A DNA stretch of 64,000 bases from an uncultured Lachnospiraceae bacterium (GTDB taxonomy: Bacteria > Bacillota > Clostridia > Lachnospirales > Lachnospiraceae), in assembly GCA_934432885.1 (NCBI GenBank), contig CAKRYY010000003.1:1-64000 (forward strand). Direction: 5' to 3'. Positions 17,618-25,785 of this stretch are shown here, in pieces. A program made the translations under genes and the position numbers. The notes beneath the pieces were generated by a model, which worked only from the letters and a program-made list of their open reading frames with translations, searched no databases and was not told the DNA's origin. Numbering within the stretch: the first letter of the stretch is position 1; each line of letters starts with the position of its first letter.

Positions 17618-18374
17618 CCGTTAATACTCCTATCAGATTGATCAGTCCTTTTACCGCCTCCGCGCGAAGCCCGACGGCATCCTCGCAGTCATAATAATAC
17701 AGCTCTTCTCCGCCGAAGGATTCCTTGAATTCCGTAATGTGCTTTACCTCATCCCGAAGCCCTGCGCCGCCCCAGTCATATATGGTTTTGCCCATCTGCT
17801 TAAAATACATCATATCCTCTTTATGCAGGTACCTGTTTGCAATCCCGACTAACCGCTGAAAGGTCTTATCTCCGTCCCTGAAAACAGAAGCAGACTGATA
17901 GGAGCGTACAAAGTCATCGCCTACGATATACGTATGGTAAACCAGTACCTCATCGCCCTGTTTTGCACAGGTAATGGCAAAAACGCCCTCTCCGGCATAC
18001 GTCTCTATTTCTTCCTTGTATTTTTCATAAGTACCTTCCTGCATCCCCTTGCTTTTCCAGAAATCCATAAAGAAGCTGCAGAACGCCTCAATATCCTGCT
18101 GCGTTAAGTCTTTTCCACACTTGAACTGTGTCTGTATATTTTCCCGCAGTGCACGGCGTATCTGATAACGGCAGTCCTTCTGGCACTTTGCCACAATTTC
18201 TTCCTCGCTCTGGGTCAGGTCCGTTATCAGCGTCCTTACCTCCCTGAGCACCTTTCCAATCGGTTTTTTTGCGCCCCTGTACAGAATAATTCCCTCAAGC
18301 GGGCATTTCTCCTGTGCATACCACACCTCCCGAAAATCAACGCCATGTTTTTTCCTACGATTGACGACCAGCAT
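17610..18374 (-). CDS. FemAB/GNAT-like acyl or aminoacyl transferase
   Basis: 254 residues. A middle tract with CRYQIRRAL near 90, a helix-rich region, and a C-terminal YDWGGAG followed by EFKESFGGEELYYY resemble the GNAT fold of the FemAB-like group (PF13480 type). FemAB proteins attach amino acids to peptidoglycan; cytosolic relatives acylate other amines. Located between a GT4 gene (20-nt overlap) and a deacetylase, it may re-acylate an amine exposed by the latter. The start is uncertain: the ATG at 18374 has AAGG only a few bases upstream. Substrate unknown. Confidence 0.55.
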   Translation of the reverse strand: MLVVNRRKKHGVDFREVWYAQEKCPLEGIILYRGAKKPIGKVLREVRTLITDLTQSEEEIVAKCQKDCRYQIRRALRENIQTQFKCGKDLTQQDIEAFCSFFMDFWKSKGMQEGTYEKYKEEIETYAGEGVFAITCAKQGDEVLVYHTYIVGDDFVRSYQSASVFRDGDKTFQRLVGIANRYLHKEDMMYFKQMGKTIYDWGGAGLRDEVKHITEFKESFGGEELYYYDCEDAVGLRAEAVKGLINLIGVLTDD

Positions 18375-19488
18375 ATCCTTTTACCCTGCTTTCTATTTCA
18401 TCCTGCCATGCCCGGCATACCGCCAAAGGGCTTAGCATTTCCTTTATCTTCTCCGCCTCATGTCCAATTCCAGCTGCAAAATCGGCATCATCCAGAATAC
18501 GGCAAAGCGCCTTCTTAAGTGCCTCCTTATCTCCAACCGGAATCAGCAGTCCGTTTTCACCATCCCGGATTACCGCTCTCGGACCACCGCAGGGACAGTC
18601 TGTCGAAATCACAGCAAGTCCTGCTGCCATTGCTTCCAAAAGTGCGTTCGGCATGCCCTCGTAATTGGATGCCAATACAAAAATACGCGCTTTTTCAATT
18701 TTCTTTCGAATATCCTTCTGCCTGCCTGCAAAAGTGACACGCTCTGAAATTCCAAGTTCCTTCGCCAGTTCAAGAAGCGCCGGCTTTGTATCGCTGCCAG
18801 GCAGCCCGCCCCCATAGAATATAACCTGAAGCTTTGGATACCGCTCCTTAAGCTCTGCAAAGGCACGAAGCAAAAGCGCATGATTCTTATTTGCGTCCAA
18901 CCGTCCCACCATGACGATTTCATCCCTGCGCTCTCCCTCGTAAGCCGGTTCCATAAAGCTCTCATCAAGCGCATTCTGCAGTACACAGCCGCGCGCCTGC
19001 ACCTCTTTTGAGAATGCCTCCATTGCTTCCTTTGTCTGAAATACAACGCCCGCAGCACGCCGAAACAGCCGCTCTGCCAAAAGCTTTTGTATCCGTGAGG
19101 GATATTCTCTTGCCGGATCGCTCCGCACTGACAAAATTACCGGAATCCTGCCAGCGCTTAACATGGCATAGAGGTTCATTTTCCCAATAAAGGAAACTAT
19201 CACATCCGGCTTTTCCTCCCGCCAGATTCTGCGAAGTCCAAAAATCCTCGCCACAGGCTTTATGGGGCAGCTCCTGATTTCTTCCTCAAGCAGACGCCGC
19301 TTTACCGCCGTCTTAAGCTGATATTCCTCCGGCGCTTTTCTTGAGGTAACAAGTACAACCTCGTAGCCTGCAGCTTTAAAATATTCTATCAGCCTGACCG
19401 TCACGCGCTCTGCGCCGCCTTTTCCCAGACTGTTTATCAAAAACGCTATTTTCTTCAAATCTGCCGCGTCTTTTTTCATATTCCACAT
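18355..19488 (-). CDS. Glycosyltransferase family 4
   Basis: 377 residues, GT-B fold. The N-terminal acceptor domain has SLGKGGAERVT near 20-30 and the donor domain VGRLDANKNH near 193. An EGMPNALLEAMAAGLAVIST block follows near 277, giving the retaining-GT4 EX7E signature, and then CGGPRAV. This style matches transferases of GalNAc- or hexose-type residues onto polyprenyl-linked glycans at the cytoplasmic face. A second ATG at 19479 overlaps the preceding stop as ATGA and is an equally plausible start, trimming three residues. It is a clear paralogue of the next gene at 19476-20570, implying tandem duplication. Confidence 0.85.
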   Translation of the reverse strand: MWNMKKDAADLKKIAFLINSLGKGGAERVTVRLIEYFKAAGYEVVLVTSRKAPEEYQLKTAVKRRLLEEEIRSCPIKPVARIFGLRRIWREEKPDVIVSFIGKMNLYAMLSAGRIPVILSVRSDPAREYPSRIQKLLAERLFRRAAGVVFQTKEAMEAFSKEVQARGCVLQNALDESFMEPAYEGERRDEIVMVGRLDANKNHALLLRAFAELKERYPKLQVIFYGGGLPGSDTKPALLELAKELGISERVTFAGRQKDIRKKIEKARIFVLASNYEGMPNALLEAMAAGLAVISTDCPCGGPRAVIRDGENGLLIPVGDKEALKKALCRILDDADFAAGIGHEAEKIKEMLSPLAVCRAWQDEIESRVKGYAGRQS

Positions 19489-20570
19489 GTATCCTCAATA
19501 TAGGCTTTCCACATCCCGTGAATCTTATCAGGATAGAGATTTTTCGCAAAAGCATAGGCATTTTCGCCAAGCTTTGCTTCCAGCTTTTCATCCCTTAAAA
19601 TTCGCAGCATCGCCTCCGACATTTTGAAAGCATCTCCCACCGGAACCAAAATCCCAGCCTGTCCCTCCTGCACAAGCATCCTTGCGCCGCCGCTGGGGCA
19701 GTCTGTCGAAACCACCGGAATTCCACACGCAAATGCTTCCGCAACCGCATTTGGCATTCCTTCAAAATCAGAGGAAAGCACAAACAGACGTGCATCCTGT
19801 ATCCGCTCTGCAATCTCTCTGCAGTCTCCCGGCAATGACACCCATTTTTCAATTCCAAGCTCTGCAACCAGTTCTGTAATTTCTTCCATACAGTCCCCGC
19901 CGCCATAAATGGTCAGATGCAGCTTTGGCATCTCCTTCAGCGTCTTTGCAAAAGCCTCTACCAGCAGTCTGTGATTTTTGACTGCATCCATCCTTCCTAC
20001 TGTTACAATCTCATTCCTGCGAATACCCTTAAACGGTTCTCTGACATATTCCGGCGAAAGCGGATTATATAAAATACAGGATTTTTTCTGTGCCGCTTTG
20101 GGGAAAAACGCCCTTGCTCCCTCAGACTGGAAAACAATGCCATCCGCAAAGCAAAAGAGGAGCCTTGCAAGCGTTCTTTGAAACGCGCCCGGATATTCTC
20201 TGGAAGGCGCACTGCGTACAGAGACAAAGACCTTTGTCCGCAGCCCAAGCGCCGCCAGAATTGCACGAAGATTCGTTTTTCCAAGAAAGGAAACCAGTGC
20301 TGCTGCCTGCGTCTTTTTTATCAGGCGCCTCACCTGCGTAATCCGCCCGAGCGCGCCCCGGATTCTTCCAAGGATGCCGCCGCTTCCTGTATTTTCCAGC
20401 ACAAGCTTATGCACGCCTGCATCAATAGGATATAAACCTTCATCCGGCTCCAGCGTGACCAGATAAACCTCATAGCCCTGTCTGCAAAAATAATTGGCAA
20501 GTCCCGCCATAACGCGCTCTGCTCCGCCCCGTGTCAGCGTAGCTATATAAAATACAATGGTTCTTTTCAT
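19476..20570 (-). CDS. Glycosyltransferase family 4 (paralogue of neighbour)
   Basis: 364 residues from the ATG at 20570, which overlaps the upstream stop as ATGA and has GGGGAT about 9 nt before it; an in-frame TTG at 20594 is less likely. The GT-B fold has TLTRGGAERVMAG near 11-23, VGRMDAVKNH near 188 and EGMPNAVAEAFACGIPVVST near 272 with the EX7E pair. Motif layout and length match the GT4 at 18355-19488, and both share SVRS...REYP in the first domain, so they probably arose by duplication and add two sugars in succession. Sugar identity is unknown. Confidence 0.85.
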   Translation of the reverse strand: MKRTIVFYIATLTRGGAERVMAGLANYFCRQGYEVYLVTLEPDEGLYPIDAGVHKLVLENTGSGGILGRIRGALGRITQVRRLIKKTQAAALVSFLGKTNLRAILAALGLRTKVFVSVRSAPSREYPGAFQRTLARLLFCFADGIVFQSEGARAFFPKAAQKKSCILYNPLSPEYVREPFKGIRRNEIVTVGRMDAVKNHRLLVEAFAKTLKEMPKLHLTIYGGGDCMEEITELVAELGIEKWVSLPGDCREIAERIQDARLFVLSSDFEGMPNAVAEAFACGIPVVSTDCPSGGARMLVQEGQAGILVPVGDAFKMSEAMLRILRDEKLEAKLGENAYAFAKNLYPDKIHGMWKAYIEDTCGI

Positions 20571-21475
20571 TTCCGCATCCCCAAAAGCTTCCAATACAGT
20601 TTTTTCAGTATCGTAAACAGACTTTTTTCCTCATGCAGAATATCAATTACCTCATAACGGTCTGTCTGATTATAGGTATGGATTCCCTTTGCACAAATGC
20701 CGGGAATCTCTACCTGCTCCGGCGAAAGCCTGCAATACTCCGTTTCTGAAAATGCTCCATCCGTCAGCGCATCCACCCTTCGGATAATCAGCTCCTGCCC
20801 ATAATAATCCGTGCAGTTCTGCACTGGTCTGAAAAGCTTTCCGTCCTCCTTAAAAAAAGCGCCGCCAGGCCGCATTTCCTTAGAGGGATCTGATTCAAAC
20901 AGCTTCTCTTTTTTCACAATGCGGAAATGTTCCTTTTCAAGCTCGCACAGATAAATTTCCAAATGGTCCTGTACGTAGGCAAACGCATAACAGCTCCCCT
21001 GCATATTCTCGCTTTTCAGAATGGTCGTATCCACCGCCGGAAGCGGAAACAGCGTTTCTACCTTTTCCCATTTTGACGGAAATTGCCTGCACTGATACAG
21101 CCGGACCTCTTTTGCCTGCCGTGTTTCGGGCAGCATATAGGTATATCTTCCATACTGAAATATCTGCGGATAGGAAAGATGGAAGTCCTCCGTCAATACC
21201 GGCTGTGGCTTTGCCTGTGCATCATCCAGATTCAGACACCAGAGCGTTCCCTTCATATCCGTAAGATTCTGTTTTTCGTAAAACAGCCATGTCCTGCCCT
21301 GATGCTCATAAAGAAACGGGTCTGCCTGCGTCACAAAGCGTTTGCCGGGCAGTCTGGTAAAGCCCTCTATCCGTTCTTCCTGCAAAAGGCTGCTGCCGTT
21401 ATTTCTTTTCCGGTATGCAGTTACCCAGTATTCACAGCTCATGCTTCTTTTCAGCCGTTCCTTCAATCCGCTCAT
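20567..21475 (-). CDS. Beta-propeller protein resembling the GINT1 N-terminal domain (GH43-like fold)
   Basis: 302 residues, soluble, no signal peptide. Repeated blade-like segments are visible: ADPFLYEHQGRTWLFYE near 51-67, SYPQIFQYGRYTYMLPET near 101-118, AVDTTIL near 145 and GKLFRPVQN near 208. Order and wording resemble the propeller domain found in GINT1-type glycosyltransferases and in sugar-processing proteins with formyltransferase-like partners, related in fold to GH43/GH68. No GH43 catalytic triad can be assigned by eye. It overlaps both neighbours by 4 nt. The role is unknown; substrate recognition or a divergent glycosidase or transferase is possible. Confidence 0.55.
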   Translation of the reverse strand: MSGLKERLKRSMSCEYWVTAYRKRNNGSSLLQEERIEGFTRLPGKRFVTQADPFLYEHQGRTWLFYEKQNLTDMKGTLWCLNLDDAQAKPQPVLTEDFHLSYPQIFQYGRYTYMLPETRQAKEVRLYQCRQFPSKWEKVETLFPLPAVDTTILKSENMQGSCYAFAYVQDHLEIYLCELEKEHFRIVKKEKLFESDPSKEMRPGGAFFKEDGKLFRPVQNCTDYYGQELIIRRVDALTDGAFSETEYCRLSPEQVEIPGICAKGIHTYNQTDRYEVIDILHEEKSLFTILKKLYWKLLGMRK

Positions 21476-22536
21476 GCAAGCTCCTCATAACGCTTTACCA
21501 TCTCTTTGATGTCAAAGCCCTTTTCTGTAAACAGGCGGCATTCCGGCGCCTTTCTGATCTCCTGTGAAAGCTTCAGAATCTGCTCCGCCCAGACCTTTGG
21601 CGGCTGCTGCAGCGACAGCTTATGCACCAGCGGCGTTACGTCCACATCCTGCGTAATCACATCGGATACCAGATTCGGCAGTCCGCTGCACTGTGCCTCA
21701 ACCATTGCAATCGGCAGCCCTTCGTATTTGGAAGGGAACAGAAAAACATCCATCGCCTGAAGCAGCGCTGCCGTATCCGTGCGCACGCCAAGCAGACGTA
21801 CCTGTTTTTCCAGTCCCAGTTTTTCTCGTTTTTCTTCAATCAGAGGACGCATCTCGCCATCTCCGGCAAACAGCATCACAGCATCTGGCTGCAGCTTTAC
21901 GAGCTCTGCCATAACGTCGAGCATAAATAAATGATTTTTTACCGGAAGCAGATTTCCAATATGTCCCACTACAAGCATGCCTTCCAGCTTTTCTGCTTCC
22001 CTGACCTTCTGCCGGAGTTCTTCCTGATAGGAAAAATCCGACAGATTGATTGCATTGATAATCACCTCATAGGGCTTCTTCCCATACAGCCATTTTCCCG
22101 CTTTGTCTGAGCAGGCAAATCTTTTGGTACACAAAGCATTCAGCATCGGCTGAAACAGTCTGTGCATTCTTTCATTCGGCGTGCTGGTAGAATGGGAATG
22201 TGCAATCAGCTCCCTCGCCCCGCCAAGCCTTGCCGCCAGCAGGTCAAGCGCTACCGTAGCTGTATCCGTATGCCTGAATACAATCTTATAGCTTCCCTCT
22301 TTTACTACCCTACGGATTTCCATGAAATTTCTGCGCGGGCTGACCGCTTTGCGCGTCACATAAAATAGTCTTCCGCCAAGCGCCCTGATTTCATCGTCAA
22401 AGCTGACCTCTCTGTGTTCATGCACAATAAAGTCAAACTGCACCTTTTCCCTGTCAATATTCCGGTAAACATTCATAATAAAGTTTCCTATGCCGCTTGG
22501 CGACATGGAACCTACGATATGAAGCATTCTCGTCAT
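21472..22536 (-). CDS. Glycosyltransferase family 4, EpsF/CapJ-like
   Basis: 354 residues with a GT-B fold. The N-terminus has HIVGSMSPSGIGNFIMN near 6-22 and IVHE near 37; the donor domain has VGHIGNLLPVKNH near 190 and FPSKYEGLPIAMVEAQ near 270-285 with the EX7E signature. The style is that of the EpsF and capsule GT4 group common in Bacillota exopolysaccharide operons. It overlaps the 4-epimerase gene by 4 nt and the propeller gene by 4 nt, consistent with stepwise repeat-unit assembly on the cytoplasmic face. The donor could be the UDP-HexNAc or uronic acid made nearby, but this is not shown. Confidence 0.85.
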   Translation of the reverse strand: MTRMLHIVGSMSPSGIGNFIMNVYRNIDREKVQFDFIVHEHREVSFDDEIRALGGRLFYVTRKAVSPRRNFMEIRRVVKEGSYKIVFRHTDTATVALDLLAARLGGARELIAHSHSTSTPNERMHRLFQPMLNALCTKRFACSDKAGKWLYGKKPYEVIINAINLSDFSYQEELRQKVREAEKLEGMLVVGHIGNLLPVKNHLFMLDVMAELVKLQPDAVMLFAGDGEMRPLIEEKREKLGLEKQVRLLGVRTDTAALLQAMDVFLFPSKYEGLPIAMVEAQCSGLPNLVSDVITQDVDVTPLVHKLSLQQPPKVWAEQILKLSQEIRKAPECRLFTEKGFDIKEMVKRYEELA

Positions 22537-23510
22537 ACTAAATTTTCCTTATACCATGCGATTGCAAGCGCAATGCCGCTCTTGAAATCATAATCCGGCT
22601 CATAGCCCAGCAGTCTTTTTGCCTTTCCTATGTCAGCATTGGAATGTTTGATGTCCCCTGCACGGTCCGGTCCGAAATGCGGCTCCACATCCTTTCCAAG
22701 CGCCTTACACAAATCATAATAAATATCTATCAGATATTCTCTTCCGCCATAGGCAATATTATATGCCTCGCCTGCCGCTTCAGAAGGCGCAAGCGCTGCT
22801 CGCAGATTCGCTTCAATCACATTGTCAATATAGGTAAAGTCTCTGGACTGCTTTCCATCCCCATTGATTGTCGGCCTCTCTCCATGCAGAAGCTGACGGA
22901 TAAACTTCGGAATTACGGCTGCATAAGCGCCGTCCGGATCCTGTCTCCTGCCAAACACATTAAAATACCGAAGCCCGTAGGTATCCAGATGATAAAGCTT
23001 TTTATACAGCTTTGCATACTCCTCATCAACTCTCTTAGTAAGTGCATAAGGAGAAAGCAGGTTTCCCTCCTGTCCTTCTGTCTTTGGCAGCACCGGATGG
23101 TCCCCATAAACAGATGAGCTGGATGCAAATACAAATTTCTTTACACCTGCCTGCCGTGCCGCTTCCATCATATTAAGCGTTCCCCTGATATTGATTTCTT
23201 CATAGAGCAGGGGCATTTCAATACTGCGGGGAACACTGCCCCACGCTGCCTGATTCAAAACATAGGTAACACCCTCACACGCTTTTTTGCAGGTATCCAA
23301 ATCGCGGATATCGCCCTTGATAAAGGTATAATTCTCTCTGTCCTTCAAAAAATCTACATTTGCCTGCTTTCCTGTTGAAAGATTATCCAGGCAGCGTACC
23401 TGATACCCCATATCAGTAATCGCTTCGCAAAGGTTAGAGCCGATAAAGCCGGCTCCGCCTGTTACCAGAAATACGCTCTCCTTTGGAAATGTTAACTGTT
23501 TATAGCCCAT
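22533..23510 (-). CDS. UDP-N-acetylhexosamine/uronate 4-epimerase, WbpP/TviC-like
   Basis: 325 residues from the ATG at 23510, with AAAGGAAA 8 nt upstream; the longer frame to 23567 adds a non-homologous leader. Extended SDR: GGAGFIGSN near 18-26, AAWGSVPRSIEMP near 90-102 (the loop typical of WbpP/TviC), SSSSVYGDHP near 131-140 and YALTK near 155. Such enzymes interconvert UDP-GlcNAc and UDP-GalNAc or their uronic acids. With the WbpA/TviB-like dehydrogenase at 25786, it would give UDP-GalNAcA-type donors. One nucleotide separates it from the upstream GT-C gene. Confidence 0.85.
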   Translation of the reverse strand: MGYKQLTFPKESVFLVTGGAGFIGSNLCEAITDMGYQVRCLDNLSTGKQANVDFLKDRENYTFIKGDIRDLDTCKKACEGVTYVLNQAAWGSVPRSIEMPLLYEEINIRGTLNMMEAARQAGVKKFVFASSSSVYGDHPVLPKTEGQEGNLLSPYALTKRVDEEYAKLYKKLYHLDTYGLRYFNVFGRRQDPDGAYAAVIPKFIRQLLHGERPTINGDGKQSRDFTYIDNVIEANLRAALAPSEAAGEAYNIAYGGREYLIDIYYDLCKALGKDVEPHFGPDRAGDIKHSNADIGKAKRLLGYEPDYDFKSGIALAIAWYKENLV

Positions 23511-23511
23511 C

Positions 23512-24993
23512 TTAGTTTCCTTTCTTCTGTAATCTGTTTTTTCGAAGCTGCTCATACAGTCTTGCAAGACATAAAAGTCCGGCTATATAAAACAGCGCCG
23601 TATTATAAATCATATATCGCGAAAGACACATAATCATAAGTGCCGTAGCGGACACATTTACTGCTATCATAAACAGCGAAAACAGCATCAGCCCCGCCTC
23701 TTTGCTCTGTCTGTCCGTATGGTACAGATACAGCGCCAGCACGATGGCGAGCAGATATAAAATCGCTGAGTAAATCCCCATAACAGTACCACTTGCCGAA
23801 ATGGAACGGGTCAGCCCGCTCACAACCGTTGCAAAATAATTAGAAGCGTAAGCTCCCAAAAGCTGTGGAAACAACTGCCTATCCATTTCTGCCGCCGTTC
23901 TTACTACTTCGTTTAAAACCTCTCCCTCAGGAATTCCCTTTCCTCTGGCATAAGCAAACAGCATTGGCTGCTGAATTTCAAATCCAATCCTGTCATAGCA
24001 GTCCTCATAATGATATGCTGCATTTAAGATACCATCCGGCGCATCAGCACGCGTCATGCCTTCCTGCTCCATCTGGCCGTGTATCTGCAAAAACAGATCT
24101 TTTTCTCCTTCATCCGTAAGGCTGTCCACATCCGAAGCATCAGAAAGATATAAAAGCGTCGTCAGAATATTATAGCTTCCTGTCGCCGTACCCTCATAAC
24201 CGGTATGAACCAGCGCATTATAAATGCCATTGCAGCCTGTCCGCATTCCAAAAAAGAGAAATATCGCCACGCAAACCAGAGAAATACCGCGCAGGCTCTT
24301 GTCTCTAAGCACTGTAAACAGCAGCACTGCGCACCAGATGGCAAAAGCTGTCAGCATCTGGTTTCTGGTCAAAGCCAAAAGCAGCGCCCATAAAAATGCC
24401 AAGGCGTAAGAGCGCACTCTCATTTCTTTTTGGAACAGTCCCCTTATCATGCTTGCTGTAAACAGGTAAAAGAGGGGAAATGCCAACCCTTCCGTCAGCA
24501 CTGCCTTATTTAACATCATGTGAGAGGCTGATGCCAGCGGTGTCAGAATATAGGGAATCAGCGTACACAGACTTACCAGTACGGTCATTCCCGCCGAAAG
24601 AGCGAATATTTTTTTTATCGTCCGTACCAGATAAAAGCATGCAATGGCTGCAAAAAGACTCTGCACCAGCATTGCTGTTTTCAATGCCGGCCACGCGGCA
24701 ATTAAGTCCATCGCCTTCTGGCTTTCAAGCTGCCCGGAGGATGCAAGCCACACAATCGTATCCGCCTCGTGGAAAAGCGTCCGAAAAAAAGCAAGGAACA
24801 GGGGATATAAAGGCTCTCTCCCCGCCTGCATCGAAATATAGGAGCCTGAATCGGGATAAATGCCAATCGGCGCCACATACCAGAGTATCCCGAAAAACAA
24901 CAGAAAGGCGCCAAGCCAAATTACCTGCTTCGCCCCTTCCCATCCATTTATGAATCCGGTCAAATGCCGATTTTGTTTTATCTCTCCAGCCAT
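23512..24993 (-). CDS. Polytopic GT-C-type membrane protein, putative glycosyltransferase
   Basis: 493 residues with about eleven hydrophobic segments. The first external loop has YPDSGSYISM near 46-55, followed by PLYPLFLAFFRTLF near 61, a pattern seen in GT-C enzymes where an acidic residue of the first loop is catalytic. A large soluble loop lies at about 285-370. It would use a polyprenyl-phosphate sugar outside the membrane. It overlaps the PIG-L-like gene by 16 nt. I cannot assign it to a defined GT family; a polymerase or flippase role cannot be excluded. Confidence 0.6.
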   Translation of the reverse strand: MAGEIKQNRHLTGFINGWEGAKQVIWLGAFLLFFGILWYVAPIGIYPDSGSYISMQAGREPLYPLFLAFFRTLFHEADTIVWLASSGQLESQKAMDLIAAWPALKTAMLVQSLFAAIACFYLVRTIKKIFALSAGMTVLVSLCTLIPYILTPLASASHMMLNKAVLTEGLAFPLFYLFTASMIRGLFQKEMRVRSYALAFLWALLLALTRNQMLTAFAIWCAVLLFTVLRDKSLRGISLVCVAIFLFFGMRTGCNGIYNALVHTGYEGTATGSYNILTTLLYLSDASDVDSLTDEGEKDLFLQIHGQMEQEGMTRADAPDGILNAAYHYEDCYDRIGFEIQQPMLFAYARGKGIPEGEVLNEVVRTAAEMDRQLFPQLLGAYASNYFATVVSGLTRSISASGTVMGIYSAILYLLAIVLALYLYHTDRQSKEAGLMLFSLFMIAVNVSATALMIMCLSRYMIYNTALFYIAGLLCLARLYEQLRKNRLQKKGN

Positions 24994-25607
24994 TTGATAA
25001 CCTGAAAGCCTTCTGCAAATGAAACGCCGTTCTGCCGTCCATTATTCTGCGCATCATTCTTAAAATATGCTATCTTTTCCTCTTTTACTCTGCCGGAATT
25101 TGACTGGTATTTCCGTATTGCCGCCTCTTTTTTATCCCAGACATCTGAAATATCTACAAAGAAATTCGGTCTGAACGGCTCCTCTGACTGATACCAGCTA
25201 CAGCGGTAACCAAGAATTGCCGGGATGTGTCTGCCCGCATGGATTGCTGCCCTTGCAAGCGCCCTGTGGTCGTGCTGCGGATCTCCGGGAAAATGCGTGT
25301 AAATCAAATCAAACTTTTCCCTTTCAATCAAATGCACCAGCTTTGCATTTAATGTATCTTCAAATTCAAGATGAAGCGTCTCAAAGCCGCCGCAGATAAG
25401 ACGTCCGCCTATAATCTGCGCAGCCTCCTGCGCATTCTGAAATACAATTTCGTCTCTTCCCGTCTCGTTCCGTTCAGAATTGAGCGGGCCGGAAGTCGCC
25501 GCTACAAAAAGAACAACCTTGTCTCCCTTCTGTACATGACGAAGCAGCGCTCCGCCACAGCCAAGTTCGATATTGTTAAAATGAGAACCTACCGCCAATA
25601 CATTCAT
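24978..25607 (-). CDS. PIG-L/LmbE homologue with Asn-Asn in place of the catalytic Asp pair
   Basis: 209 residues, the same length as and closely similar to the deacetylase at 8807-9436. The N-terminal metal motif reads SHFNN: His9 is kept but both aspartates (positions 11 and 12) are Asn. The second-half HDH (112-114) and terminal AEGF block remain. In characterised PIG-L/MshB enzymes these aspartates are the general base and a Zn ligand, so the protein is probably inactive as a deacetylase or works differently. The frame is intact and AAAGGAG precedes the ATG, so it seems maintained. It is the first gene after the palindromic gap at 25608-25785. Confidence 0.8.
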   Translation of the reverse strand: MNVLAVGSHFNNIELGCGGALLRHVQKGDKVVLFVAATSGPLNSERNETGRDEIVFQNAQEAAQIIGGRLICGGFETLHLEFEDTLNAKLVHLIEREKFDLIYTHFPGDPQHDHRALARAAIHAGRHIPAILGYRCSWYQSEEPFRPNFFVDISDVWDKKEAAIRKYQSNSGRVKEEKIAYFKNDAQNNGRQNGVSFAEGFQVIKWLER

Positions 25608-25659
25608 ACGCTCAGCTCCTTTCCAACTATAGCCTTTTCCTTTTGCAGACTCGCAAACC

Positions 25660-25753
25660 CGCGCTATCGCGCTTTTTTGCCTGCTTCGCAGGCTGTTTGC
25701 TCGTTAATCGCGCAGGAAAAACAAATGTCTGCTTCGCAGCCGCTTGTTTTTCC
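25660..25753. repeat. Palindromic element with three stem-loops in the largest intergenic gap
   Basis: This stretch has three inverted repeats: GCGC-TATC-GCGC (25661-25672, followed by six T on the plus strand), GCCTGC-TTC-GCAGGC (25679-25693), and GGAAAAACAA/TTGTTTTTCC arms (25715-25724 and 25744-25753) enclosing CTGC-TTC-GCAG (25729-25739). Two stems share the same CTGCTTCGCAG core. Read on the minus strand, the last structure has a U-rich descending arm and could act as a partial terminator or attenuator inside the operon. It may alternatively be a REP- or MITE-like repeat; other copies would need to be sought in the genome. Confidence 0.65.
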
Positions 25754-25768
25754 TATGCGCTATATATA

Positions 25769-25777
25769 AGTATACCA
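25769..25777 (-). promoter_or_regulatory. Extended -10 promoter-like site upstream of the PIG-L homologue
   Basis: On the minus strand this reads TGG-TATACT, a good extended -10 (TGnTATAAT) match just after the stop of the dehydrogenase gene. No convincing -35 lies 16-18 bp upstream, which an extended -10 can tolerate. It would give a leader of roughly 150 nt containing the palindromic element before the ATG at 25607. It could restart transcription of the downstream half of the locus. Confidence 0.4.
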
Positions 25778-25785
25778 CATTGCTA

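Noticed and set aside
18355-20570. Tandem GT4 genes as an assembly duplication artefact
   Set aside because: Protein sequences differ throughout, with separate ribosome sites, so this is a true paralogous pair.
25661-25678. GCGC-TATC-GCGC followed by six T as a plus-strand terminator
   Set aside because: There is no plus-strand gene to terminate and the stem is only four pairs; kept only as part of the palindromic element.
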